A stretch of DNA of 64,000 nucleotides from assembly GCF_002086695.1 (NCBI RefSeq), contig NZ_MVIH01000005.1, forward strand, positions 310,001-374,000, given 5' to 3'. The translations under genes and the position numbers were made by a program. Of this stretch, positions 36,007-43,563 are shown in pieces. Source of the DNA: Mycolicibacterium rhodesiae (GTDB lineage: Bacteria > Actinomycetota > Actinomycetes > Mycobacteriales > Mycobacteriaceae). The notes beneath the pieces were generated by a model, which was not told the DNA's origin, did not search any database, and worked only from the letters and a program-made list of their open reading frames with translations. Positions within the stretch are counted from its first letter, which is position 1, and every line of letters begins with the position of its first letter.

Positions 36007-36399
36007 ATGCCGATTCCGAAGACGGTGGCCCGGTTGAATCGAGTGGGCCTCAATAAGGTCACCCAACATATTGCGCCCTGGGCACCTGGGTTTGGGCTGG
36101 TGATTCACCAGGGGCGCCGCTCTGGGCAAAGCTATACAACCCCTGTCAATGTCTTTCGGACGCCAACCGGGGTACGCATCGCCCTCACCTACGGCGCCGA
36201 TAGCCAGTGGGTGAAGAATGTCGTCGCGGCACAGGGTTGTACGTTGCGAACCCAGGGCCACACGCTGACCTTGTCCGAGCCGAGGATCGTCCACGACCCA
36301 GAGCGCACGAGCATCAGACCACTCGAGCGACGGGTACTGGGCATGTTGGCGGTTGACGACTTCCTCGACCTGACCGAGCACCACGAATCAGCCGGATAA
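36007..36399 (+). CDS. Deazaflavin (F420)-dependent nitroreductase-family protein
   Basis: 130 residues from ATG 36007, with GGAGAGGAGTGG upstream. The split-barrel signature of the Ddn/DUF385 family is clear: APGFGLVIHQGRRSGQSYTTPVNVF and RIALTYGADSQWVKNVVAAQGCTL. Members reduce diverse substrates with F420H2; the substrate here is unknown. About 190 bp of non-coding sequence separate it from the TetR gene. Confidence 0.85.
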   Translation: MPIPKTVARLNRVGLNKVTQHIAPWAPGFGLVIHQGRRSGQSYTTPVNVFRTPTGVRIALTYGADSQWVKNVVAAQGCTLRTQGHTLTLSEPRIVHDPERTSIRPLERRVLGMLAVDDFLDLTEHHESAG

Positions 36400-36488
36400 C
36401 GCCGTGTTGATTGAAAGCGCCCTGGGGTCCGTCGGGTTGCTGACTGGCTGGTGAAGGAGGGCATGGCCCCGGATTGCTTACTGGTTAC

Positions 36489-36516
36489 CCTGCATATTCG
36501 ATTCCTGCATATTCGA
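36489..36516 (+). repeat. Tandem 13-bp duplication at the vapB remnant
   Basis: CCTGCATATTCGA occurs at 36489-36501 and 36504-36516, just where the antitoxin start codon should be. The duplication may have removed the start. Confidence 0.6.
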
Positions 36517-36721
36517 CCTCAAGCGACTGATCGATCTCGACGATGACCTGCTGGCCGCCGCGCAGAAGGAGCTCAAGACGTCCGGTGTATCGGACACCGT
36601 GCGCATCGCGTTGCAGCAGGCAGCAGCCTCGTCTGCTCGTGCACGCCAGATCGCTTGGCTGCAAGCCGGCGGCCTGGGGGAGATGGCGGACCCCGATCAA
36701 CGTGGTGACGTGTGGCGCTGA
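36512..36721 (+). pseudogene. vapB antitoxin remnant without a start codon
   Basis: The frame reads LIDLDDDLLAAAQKELKTSGVSDTVRIALQQAAASSARARQIAWLQAGGLGEMADP to TGA at 36719-36721, a typical ribbon-helix-helix VapB. Upstream to the stop at 36452 there is no ATG, GTG or TTG in frame, so it cannot be translated normally. It overlaps the start of the toxin remnant, as in an intact vapBC. Confidence 0.7.
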
Positions 36722-36985
36722 TCGCTCGGCATCTCATCGATACCAGCGCGGATGAACTGCTTAGCTCGACGCCGAGGCGCTCTATTGCGCTCGCAGCCCT
36801 AAAGACTACGAACAACTCCGGTCAGACCGCCGTCTGGCCTATGAGTACCTGCCAACCGATGACGAGCACTGGCAGACGGCGCTCGGCGCGCAACGGCAGC
36901 TCGCCAGCACGGGTCGCCACCGCTGTTGACGACGGTCGAAAACCAGGCCAGATGCGACGGTGAAAAGTAGGCCACGTGGTCGTGG

Positions 36986-37768
36986 TTATTGTGCCGTGTT
37001 GTCGGCTCTGGCGGAGGGCAGAGTGTCGATTCCGGTGTCCTTGAGCCGGTAGCTGGAGCCTTTGAGGGTCAGGACGTCGGCGTGGTGCACGATCCGGTCG
37101 ATCATCGCGGCGGCCACCACTTGATCGCCGAACACGTCGCCCCAGCGGGCGAAGGGCAGGTTGGAGGTCAGGATCAGCGAGGCGTGTTCGTAGCGGCTGG
37201 AGACCAGTTGAAAGAACAGGTTGGCGGCGTCCTGCTCGAAGGGGATGTATCCGACCTCGTCGACGACGAGCAAGCCGATGCGCCGCAGCTTGACCAGCTC
37301 GGCCGGCAGGCGCCCTGCGTTGTGCGCGGCTTTGAGGCGGGCTACCCAGTCCACCGCGGTGGCGAACGCGATGCGATGCCCGGCTTGGGCGGCCTTGACC
37401 GCCAATCCGATGGCGAGGTGGGTTTTGCCTGTGCCGGGTGGACCGAGCAGAACCACGTTGGATGCTTTGGCCAGGAACGCCCCTGTGCCCAGGTGGGCGA
37501 TCATGTCCCGGTTCAGCGCCGGTTGGTGATCGAAGTTGAAGTCCTCCAACGACTTGCGGGTCGGAAAACCGGCGGAACGTATTCGGGTCGCGGCACCTGA
37601 GGCCTCGCGGGCCGCGACCTCCCGGGAGAGCACCGCCGCCAGATACTCTTCGTGCGTCCAGCCGGCGTCGCGGGCTTGCTCGGCCAGTCGGGCGGCGGAG
37701 TCGCGGATGCGTGGCGCTTTGAGGGCTTGGGCGTAGTGCAGGACGGCCTTGAGGGGATCCTCGACCAT
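36986..37768 (-). CDS. istB: IS21-family helper ATPase IstB
   Basis: 260 residues. AAA+ ATPase with Walker A GPPGTGKT (residues 109-116), Walker B LLVVDEVG and sensor region LILTSNLPFARWGDVF. IstB assembles on target DNA and activates the IstA transposase. It starts 2 bp after the istA stop (TAATCATG), so the two are co-translated. The N-terminal DNA-binding helix region (residues 1-70) is present and the length is normal. Confidence 0.95.
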   Translation of the reverse strand: MVEDPLKAVLHYAQALKAPRIRDSAARLAEQARDAGWTHEEYLAAVLSREVAAREASGAATRIRSAGFPTRKSLEDFNFDHQPALNRDMIAHLGTGAFLAKASNVVLLGPPGTGKTHLAIGLAVKAAQAGHRIAFATAVDWVARLKAAHNAGRLPAELVKLRRIGLLVVDEVGYIPFEQDAANLFFQLVSSRYEHASLILTSNLPFARWGDVFGDQVVAAAMIDRIVHHADVLTLKGSSYRLKDTGIDTLPSARADNTAQ

Positions 37769-37770
37769 GA

Positions 37771-39009
37771 TTAGGCCACCTCACCATCGGAAGTGACTGT
37801 GCCCGTGCTGAAGTCGACACCGAATGCGCGGTCGTAGTCGGCCAGATCGCGCAGTAGATGAGCACCCGCCTGCGGCGCCGGCCCGGCATGAAACTGCTGG
37901 CGCAGCGTTGCGGCAGCCTGAACGTGGGCCGGGTCGGTGAGGGTCTGTCGCGCCGCCCAGCAGCGTTCGTGTGCCGCCAGCAGGCGCCCTGCCCGGCTCA
38001 CGGTCACTTGGGTCAGGGTGGTGGTCACGTCAACGAGTTGGCCGATCGCAGCCGGATCCACGGAGTAGTCGTTGCCCGCCACCCGCACGTAATAGTCACG
38101 TCCCAGCCGCACCGAGGCCACCGTTTCGGTGACCGGCGGTACCGGTGGCAACCTCAGCATCTGCGCGCGGTCGGCATCGAGGAAGTCGATGGGGCGGCCA
38201 TCGAGGACTCGCACCCGGCGACTGTTCGCGACCGGAAGCCATTGCTGTAGTTGATCATTGAAGTCTTGTGGTGAGGTGAAGCTGCGGCCGGGCAGAAACG
38301 ACGTCTCCAGATACCGGTTGGCTCGCTCGACCATCCCCTTGGATTCGGGGTCATAGGGTCTGAGTTGCACCAGCCGAGCACCCAGCGTGCCCACCAGGGC
38401 GGTGACCGGATCGGTCAACCGGCCCCGGCGTCCGATCCCAGCCTCGTTGTCCCACCACAGCTCACGCGGAACCGCGGCGAAGCTGCCCGAGAGCAGCTGC
38501 CACATCCCAGCCACCAGATCCATGGTCTGGCGTGAGGGCAGCATCACCGCGGCGATGAACCGGGAGAACGCGGCGACCATGACCAACACCGGCAGGATCG
38601 ACTCCTGGCCGAACCCGACCGCAATCTTGGGTGCGGGGAACCACAGGTCGCACTGGATCACCCGCCCCGGCGGATGCTCGAGCCGGTCGACCGGATCAGC
38701 GGGCAGGTACTCCGGGCGGATCGCCCGGACCCGCTCCCGGAACCAGGAGATCGAGCCGGTCCAGCCGACCCGCTCGGCAATCACCGTCGCCGGCAGCTGC
38801 GGATACGCCGTCAACAGGGCCCGAATCCGTGGCTCCACCTCGTTGATCGCCGACGGTACCGCTGCCCGCTCGTACTTCGGCGGCCCGTCGCTGGCCAGCG
38901 CGCTGGCCACCGTGTCTCGCGCGATGCCGAGCTGTCGTGCGATGGCTCGCTGCGACAAACCCTCGCTGCGGTGAAGATGCCGGATCAAGGCCCAGTCTTC
39001 CAAGGAGAT
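37771..39009 (-). CDS. istA: IS21-family transposase IstA
   Basis: 412 residues from GTG 39009 (an upstream TTG at 39045 lies inside the terminal repeat). An N-terminal helix-turn-helix (LSQRAIARQLGIARDTVASAL) is followed by the RNase H-like DDE core: Asp in QCDLWFPAPK, Asp in ELWWDNEAGIG and Glu in KGMVERANRYLE. The C-terminal beta domain has RLGRDYYVRVAGNDYSVDP. It cuts and joins the element ends. Length and motifs are complete. Confidence 0.95.
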   Translation of the reverse strand: MSLEDWALIRHLHRSEGLSQRAIARQLGIARDTVASALASDGPPKYERAAVPSAINEVEPRIRALLTAYPQLPATVIAERVGWTGSISWFRERVRAIRPEYLPADPVDRLEHPPGRVIQCDLWFPAPKIAVGFGQESILPVLVMVAAFSRFIAAVMLPSRQTMDLVAGMWQLLSGSFAAVPRELWWDNEAGIGRRGRLTDPVTALVGTLGARLVQLRPYDPESKGMVERANRYLETSFLPGRSFTSPQDFNDQLQQWLPVANSRRVRVLDGRPIDFLDADRAQMLRLPPVPPVTETVASVRLGRDYYVRVAGNDYSVDPAAIGQLVDVTTTLTQVTVSRAGRLLAAHERCWAARQTLTDPAHVQAAATLRQQFHAGPAPQAGAHLLRDLADYDRAFGVDFSTGTVTSDGEVA

Positions 39010-39378
39010 CACCCATCCAATCTGATTGGGTGGCCTACTTTTCAACCGTCGCTACTGGCCGGAACTTCAACCGTCGTCAACAACCGCGCCGTCGGCATGG
39101 CCGACCTCCTGATCGCGACCATCGCAGAGGCCCATGTTGTGACGCTGATTCACTATGACGCCGACTTTGAGATCGCCGCAGAGGTACCGCCGTCCGGCAT
39201 CAATGGGTTCTGAAACGGGGGACCATCTAGCGGTTCGAAGTGTCAAAATCATTGGGCGGCAATGCAATATGCCATGGGTTACTGATAACCCTGCAATTCG
39301 ATCCCCCCGGTTCTCGCGTGCGCAACGTTGAACTCTTGGTACTCTGCTTTGACGTCTCACCGGTGATACACTTCGTAC

Positions 39379-39615
39379 GTGGATGCAGTCACGGTGCGCG
39401 AATTGCGCAACAGTGGAGGAGACGTTCTGCGCCGTGTCGAGCATGGCGAGCGCATCGTCATTACTCGGGACGGGACACCTGTTGCTGAGCTACGGCCGTT
39501 GCCTCGTTCGAGCGCAGGACCTGCGGAACTGATTCGTCGTCGCAAGAATCTTCCGCCGGTGGACCCGGATGCCCTCCGGCGCGATATCGACAATCTCATC
39601 GACCCGTCGCTGTGA
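39379..39615 (+). CDS. vapB: Phd/YefM-type (VapB) antitoxin
   Basis: 78 residues. DAVTVRELRNSGGDVLRRVEHGERIVITRDGTPVAELRPLP is the Phd/YefM fold that binds operator DNA; the C-terminal tail neutralises the toxin. It overlaps the vapC start by GTGA, the usual coupling. Start is GTG 39379. The spacer upstream (39214-39378) contains an inverted repeat GGGTTA-CTGA-TAACCC at 39276-39291, a possible operator. Confidence 0.9.
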   Translation: MDAVTVRELRNSGGDVLRRVEHGERIVITRDGTPVAELRPLPRSSAGPAELIRRRKNLPPVDPDALRRDIDNLIDPSL

Positions 39616-40118
39616 CGCAAACCCAGAGCCGGGGGATGCTGGATACCTCGACGGTGATCCTTTTGGGTCAGCTGTCTGACCCAGCCGAGCTTCCCGATGA
39701 ATCGGTGATCAGCGCGATCACACTGGCTGAGCTGTCCGTAGGTCCACACGTCGCCAACGACGATGCTGAGCGCGGTGCTCGGCAGCAGCACCTGCAGCAG
39801 GCCGAGGCGGATTTCGACGTCCTGCCGTTCGACGGAGATTGCGCACGGGCATTTGGAGCCGTAGCGGCTGCGCTGCGCGCGGCGGGTCGCAAGCCGGCTG
39901 CGCGCGCCCACGACGCGCTTATTGCGGCCAGTGCAATCGCACATGGGGTACCGCTGTACACGTGCAACCCCGCCGACTTCACGGGGATCCCGCGACTGGA
40001 ACTACGGTCAGTTACTCATCCAAAGAAGATGAACTTCACTGGATATCGGTGTTATCAAGAAGTGTCGAATTCACCCGCGCCTGTGCCTTGTGAGCCTCAA
40101 GTCGAGGTCGGCAACTGA
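39612..40118 (+). CDS. vapC: VapC PIN-domain toxin with an unusual C-terminal extension
   Basis: 168 residues. The PIN acids are in place: Asp in GMLDTSTVILL, Glu in ITLAELSVG, Asp in ARAHDALIAASA and Asp in CNPADF. It should be a Mg-dependent RNase held by the antitoxin upstream. Family members usually end soon after the RLELRSVTHP strand (about residue 137); here 31 more residues (KKMNFTGYRCYQEVSN...) follow, unlike any PIN protein known to me. The 3' end may have been replaced by foreign sequence. Confidence 0.85.
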   Translation: MTQTQSRGMLDTSTVILLGQLSDPAELPDESVISAITLAELSVGPHVANDDAERGARQQHLQQAEADFDVLPFDGDCARAFGAVAAALRAAGRKPAARAHDALIAASAIAHGVPLYTCNPADFTGIPRLELRSVTHPKKMNFTGYRCYQEVSNSPAPVPCEPQVEVGN

Positions 40119-40176
40119 AGCGTCGTCGGCTGCGTTGAGGTGTCGCTAGCGTTGCCGTGCCGGCTCGACCATGTCA

Positions 40177-40494
40177 CTAGTTGGTTTGGATTGGTCCGGT
40201 GCTAATCGTGAGGATGATTTCATCGCTGAAGGGTGCCGTTGTTCCCTCGGGTGGTTTCGTGGCAACAACACAGTCGGGCGGCACTGTGCTTGAAACGACG
40301 TGAGCGCGTCTGGTGTGGGTGAATCCTGCCTGCTGAAGGATGTGTTCGGCTGTGTCGCTTGGCATCCTTCGCACGTTCGGTATCTGGCCGTGGCTTACCG
40401 GGTGTGCCGAGCATCCCGCGAGGACCAAGAGTCCCAAGATCAGTAATGTGGCCGATCGTGTCCGCGGATGTCTCCGCTGCTTCTTGTGGCGCAT
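40177..40494 (-). CDS. PASTA-domain lipoprotein
   Basis: 105 residues. Basic N-terminus, hydrophobic core and lipobox LVLAGC, then one PASTA domain: IPNVRRMPSDTAEHILQQAGFTHTRRAHVV...KPPEGTTAPFSDEIILTIS. PASTA domains bind peptidoglycan fragments. A single-PASTA lipoprotein next to a recombinase cassette could be cargo or a host gene. No ribosome site is striking before the ATG at 40494. Confidence 0.75.
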   Translation of the reverse strand: MRHKKQRRHPRTRSATLLILGLLVLAGCSAHPVSHGQIPNVRRMPSDTAEHILQQAGFTHTRRAHVVSSTVPPDCVVATKPPEGTTAPFSDEIILTISTGPIQTN

Positions 40495-40550
40495 GCGATC
40501 TATTTATTCGTGTGCGCGTGTTGCGCGTCAACGCGTTGAGCGCCGGACAT

Positions 40551-42050
40551 TCAGTTGGTTCGAAGATGTGACCTTGGGCGGTTGATGGCGGGGTAGGTGG
40601 CCATGGGTACTGCGGCGCGGGCGGCGTGGATGTTCATGACTTGGGTGGAGTAGCCGAGTAGGTCAGCCAGTGAGGCTGCGTCGATTTCTTTGGCGAGGTC
40701 ATGCAGTGCTGCGTTGCGTGCGGCCGTGATGTCGATCCCCAGACTGCGCAATCGGTGCATGAGTGATTGCTCCGATATATGTTGTCCTGCAGTGTATCCC
40801 GGAAACAACCAAGGGGAGCGGTGGTTCATCGTTCGGCTGTTGGCCCGCTGTTCGAGGTGCTGGTGAAATAGGGGGAGTAGCGCCGGTGGGATGGGGGCGG
40901 GCACTGCGCCGAGGGCGATGGTGGTCCGTGTGGGAGTTGTGACCACGTCGTCGATGGTGAGGCGGCAGATGTGGTCGAGGGGCGTGCCGAAGAGCATCAG
41001 CAGGAGCGCGGCGATTCGGGTGGAGAGGAGGACGTGGTCAGCTTCGATGACGTGTTTGATGAGGTCGAGGTGCTGTCGTGTGGAGGCTAGTGGGGCGGTG
41101 CGGGCCACGCGGTAGCGGGTTTTGAACGGTGGTGCGATGCCGGCGCGGGCGCGCCACTGGATGAAGTTGCGGATGGCGGTGCGGGTCGTCGTGCCGTCGC
41201 TGAGGTAGGTGTCGAGCTGGCCTTGGGTGAGGTCATCGATGGTGGTGTCGTATTCGGCGAGCAGCCAGGTGAGGAACTTGGCGGCTTCGGTGATTTCTTG
41301 TTTGGCGCAACGGGTGGCGTTGTCCATGTTGCGTGTCGGGTCGTTGTTGTCGCGCAGGCGCCGCAGATGATGCCATCGGGCGAATTGTTCGATGGGGGTC
41401 GCGATCGTGGGGGTGTCGCGCAGCGTCTGTAGCCGTTGGTCGAGCCACCGTTCGAACCGGGCGAGGTATCGGTCGCCGCGGTCGGGCATCATGCGGTGCG
41501 CGATCAGCATTTCGCGTAGGTGCTCGAGTGCCTTCGATGGGGGCATCGCGTCGAAGGCGTCGTGACTCAATGGCAGTTGGCGGGTGCCGATCAGGTTGAG
41601 CAGTTCGGCGGTGGCCGGTTGGCGCATCCAGGTGATGATGCTTTCTGGGCGGGGGACTGCGGCGAGTTCGACGATGAGTCGTTTGAGGCGCATGTCGGGT
41701 GGCTGGTGCGGGGCGAGGATCTGTTCGAGGTCGGTGGTGACGATGCAGCGGGCGCAGTGTCCGCCGCGCAGCCGCTCGGCTTCGCGGCCGCAGTTGTCGC
41801 AGTCGAGGTTGGTGGTGATGCCGGCGCAGTTGCGGCATAGTGCTGCGCCGGTGGCTGTTTGGCCGGGCACGAGTCGCTCGGTGCCGCAGAATGAGCACAG
41901 GCCGTAGGTGCGGGCGGCGGTGGTGAAGCACGGTCCGCAGATGGCGCCCTCTGGCCAGTGCACCCGGATCTTGGGTACGAGGTGGTGGCATCGACTGCAT
42001 TCGATGTCGCCGATGGTGCGGGGGCGTCCGCGGCGGCGGGGTTCAGTCAT
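40551..42050 (-). CDS. Zinc-ribbon protein with a degenerate tyrosine-recombinase domain
   Basis: 499 residues. Residues 15-105 hold six CxxC pairs (18-21, 38-41, 52-55, 72-75, 84-87, 99-102), enough for three zinc ribbons. The rest follows a tyrosine-recombinase plan: an N-terminal helical core-binding region, then LLLMLFGTPLDHICRLTIDDV where active enzymes have GLR, and HDLAKEIDAASLADLLGYSTQVMNIHAARA where they have HxLRH...LGH...Y. The first Arg, the HxxR Arg, the second His and the Tyr are all replaced. It therefore probably binds DNA or the active recombinase rather than cutting. It is the last gene of the cassette. Confidence 0.75.
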   Translation of the reverse strand: MTEPRRRGRPRTIGDIECSRCHHLVPKIRVHWPEGAICGPCFTTAARTYGLCSFCGTERLVPGQTATGAALCRNCAGITTNLDCDNCGREAERLRGGHCARCIVTTDLEQILAPHQPPDMRLKRLIVELAAVPRPESIITWMRQPATAELLNLIGTRQLPLSHDAFDAMPPSKALEHLREMLIAHRMMPDRGDRYLARFERWLDQRLQTLRDTPTIATPIEQFARWHHLRRLRDNNDPTRNMDNATRCAKQEITEAAKFLTWLLAEYDTTIDDLTQGQLDTYLSDGTTTRTAIRNFIQWRARAGIAPPFKTRYRVARTAPLASTRQHLDLIKHVIEADHVLLSTRIAALLLMLFGTPLDHICRLTIDDVVTTPTRTTIALGAVPAPIPPALLPLFHQHLEQRANSRTMNHRSPWLFPGYTAGQHISEQSLMHRLRSLGIDITAARNAALHDLAKEIDAASLADLLGYSTQVMNIHAARAAVPMATYPAINRPRSHLRTN

Positions 42051-42378
42051 CGGTGATGATGCGGGCCTTCACCGGCCGGTAGGCGTTGAGCAGGGGAACG
42101 TCGCTGGGGGCGTTGACGGCCTTGGTGCGGGATTGGCGGGTGTCGGTGGCGGTGTAGGTGATCAGGTCGCCGGCCTCGATGCCGAAGATGTCACAGAGGG
42201 CGACGAGGACCTTGAACGAGATCCGGTCGGGTTCTTGGCCGACGATGCGGTAGATCTGCGATTCGGAGAGCGTGATGCCGCGTTCGCGTAGCGGCGCGAC
42301 GAGGTCGCGGCTGTTCTTCATCCCGGCGCGGGCCATGAATTCCCTGACCCGCCAGTGGTATTGAATCTCTCGCCTCAT
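42043..42378 (-). CDS. Small XRE/Cro-like regulator of the recombinase cassette
   Basis: 111 residues. MKNSRDLVAPLRERGITLSESQIYRIVGQEPDRISFKVLVALCDIFGIEAGDLI is a Cro/CI-type helix-turn-helix; the C-terminal 40 residues are polar and without a known domain. It overlaps the recombinase gene by ATGA and the following gene by 8 bp. It could regulate the operon or act as a directionality factor. Confidence 0.85.
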   Translation of the reverse strand: MRREIQYHWRVREFMARAGMKNSRDLVAPLRERGITLSESQIYRIVGQEPDRISFKVLVALCDIFGIEAGDLITYTATDTRQSRTKAVNAPSDVPLLNAYRPVKARIITDD

Positions 42379-43496
42379 CGGGACTCCCGTCGTCTGCTCT
42401 CACTCAGGTCGGCCTTGCTGCGGGTCAGCGTTGCGCTGAGGACCCGCTCCAACTCGCGGGCCCGGTAATCGGGGGCGGCCAGGGTGTAAATGGAGGTCGT
42501 GGCGGCGTGCTCGTGGCCCAGCTGCAGCTGCACGAAACTCACGTCGTAGCCGTACGCGGTCTGCAGATTGGTCGCATACGAGCGGCGAAACGAATGCAGG
42601 TCCAGACCTGCGGGAAACCCAAGCTCGTCGATAAGGTCCCGCATCCGCTGCCAGAGGTTGCGTTCGGGCACCAGCCCACCCTTCTCGGTGGGGAACAGGT
42701 CGGTGACTGGCTGGCCATAGCGGGGAAGTCCACGCTCGACCCAATCCGCGACCGCCTCTGCAGCCCAGTCGAAGACGGTCAACACGGTGCGCTGCTTGGG
42801 CGGCGAGTTGCGCATCGCCTTGCCGTGCCGTATCCGCACCAGACCCCAGTCGCCGAAGAACGGCGCTCGGGCGTTACGGGAGAAGTCGACGAGCTGCAGG
42901 TGCCGGACCTCGTTGCGGCGAAGGCCCCAGCCGTAGAGGGTCTTGAACGCCACCGCATCCCGCCACGCCGCCAACGCGCCCTTGCGCCCGGCGTGCAGGA
43001 TCCGTTCGGGCTCCAGATCTGCCAGGTCGAAGAACTGTTGGAGCTCATCGAGGGTGAAGGGCCGCTTCACCGCCCGCGAGTCATCGACCTGCACGTGTTT
43101 GGCCCGGTTGAACTCGGTGATCACCTGACTGAACACCGTGCCAAACAGCCGACCGCAGTGCTCATTCCAGTCGTAGGCAGGATTGGTGGCGTAATCCAGG
43201 AACAGTTTCACGTCGGTCTGATAGGCCCGCACCGTGCTATGGGCTCGGTTGAGCACACCGCGCAGATGACCGAAGAAGTCATCAGCATCGGCGGGAGTCC
43301 ACTGCCAGGGGAATGCGCCCACGAAGTCGGCCATCCGCAGCACCTGAGCATTGCGTCGACGGATCGTCTCGGTGGAGGTGCCCTGAGCCAGCTGCGCACG
43401 CCGCCAACCGGTCAGCACATCCTCCAGGAACGCCTCAGGATCCGGACCCGACGCACCCGCCGGCAAGTACACCAGCCGACCCATCGCATCGTCCAT
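42375..43496 (-). CDS. Tyrosine-type site-specific recombinase/integrase
   Basis: 373 residues from ATG 43496, chosen for GGGAGG upstream; GTG 43529 is an alternative. SAM-like core-binding domain at residues about 25-115. The catalytic set is complete: Arg193 in GWGLRRNE, a Lys in the RIRHGKAMRNSPPKQRTVL hairpin, His301-x-x-Arg304 in HSFRRSYAT, His328 in LQLGHEHA and Tyr337 in SIYTLA. It is the active enzyme of the cassette. Three ATGCAGA repeats lie just upstream and could be arm-type binding sites. Confidence 0.93.
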   Translation of the reverse strand: MDDAMGRLVYLPAGASGPDPEAFLEDVLTGWRRAQLAQGTSTETIRRRNAQVLRMADFVGAFPWQWTPADADDFFGHLRGVLNRAHSTVRAYQTDVKLFLDYATNPAYDWNEHCGRLFGTVFSQVITEFNRAKHVQVDDSRAVKRPFTLDELQQFFDLADLEPERILHAGRKGALAAWRDAVAFKTLYGWGLRRNEVRHLQLVDFSRNARAPFFGDWGLVRIRHGKAMRNSPPKQRTVLTVFDWAAEAVADWVERGLPRYGQPVTDLFPTEKGGLVPERNLWQRMRDLIDELGFPAGLDLHSFRRSYATNLQTAYGYDVSFVQLQLGHEHAATTSIYTLAAPDYRARELERVLSATLTRSKADLSESRRRESR

Positions 43497-43521
43497 CCTG
43501 GACCTCCCAATTGAATGCATA

Positions 43522-43563
43522 TTCTGCACTCAGGATGCAGATCATGCAGAGAAACGATGCAGA
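43522..43563. repeat. Cluster of ATGCAGA repeats before the recombinase gene
   Basis: Direct copies at 43535-43541, 43544-43550 and 43557-43563, plus an inverted TTCTGCA at 43522-43528. The spacing (9 and 13 bp) suggests a binding site of the recombinase or the XRE protein. Confidence 0.5.

Larger units (their letters stand above)
36924..39082. mobile_element. IS21-family insertion sequence, complete
   Basis: 2,159 bp. Both ends begin TGTTGACGACGGT (left 36924; right, reverse complement, ending 39082), followed inside by a second repeat with GACGGT(T)GAAAAGTAGGCCAC, the multiple end repeats usual for IS21. The element carries istA and istB on the minus strand. ACCGC at 36919-36923 and 39083-39087 is the 5-bp target duplication. 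All parts look intact, so it may be active. Confidence 0.95.
36712..39213 (+). pseudogene. vapC PIN toxin, internally deleted and split by an IS21-family element
   Basis: GTG 36712 starts MALIARHLIDTSA, the first PIN strand with its Asp. About 30 residues are then missing and the frame is shifted; another frame continues EALYCARSPKDYEQLRSDRRLAYEYLP (near 36770-36850) to STGRHR at 36923. After the insertion element the same frame resumes at 39083-39213: AVGMADLLIATIAEAHVVTLIHYDADFEIAAEV. Removing the element and one 5-bp target copy joins GRHR to AVGMADLL exactly. Both the older deletion and the insertion inactivate the toxin. Confidence 0.85.
40551..43496 (-). mobile_element. Three-gene tyrosine recombinase cassette
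   Basis: Recombinase, XRE-type regulator and zinc-ribbon recombinase-like protein overlap each other (ATGA and 8-bp overlaps) on the minus strand and form one operon. The coordinates cover the genes only; the element ends are not determined. Multi-recombinase cassettes are known (for example Tn554-type tnpABC), but this order and the inactive zinc-ribbon partner do not match those I know well. Confidence 0.6.
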
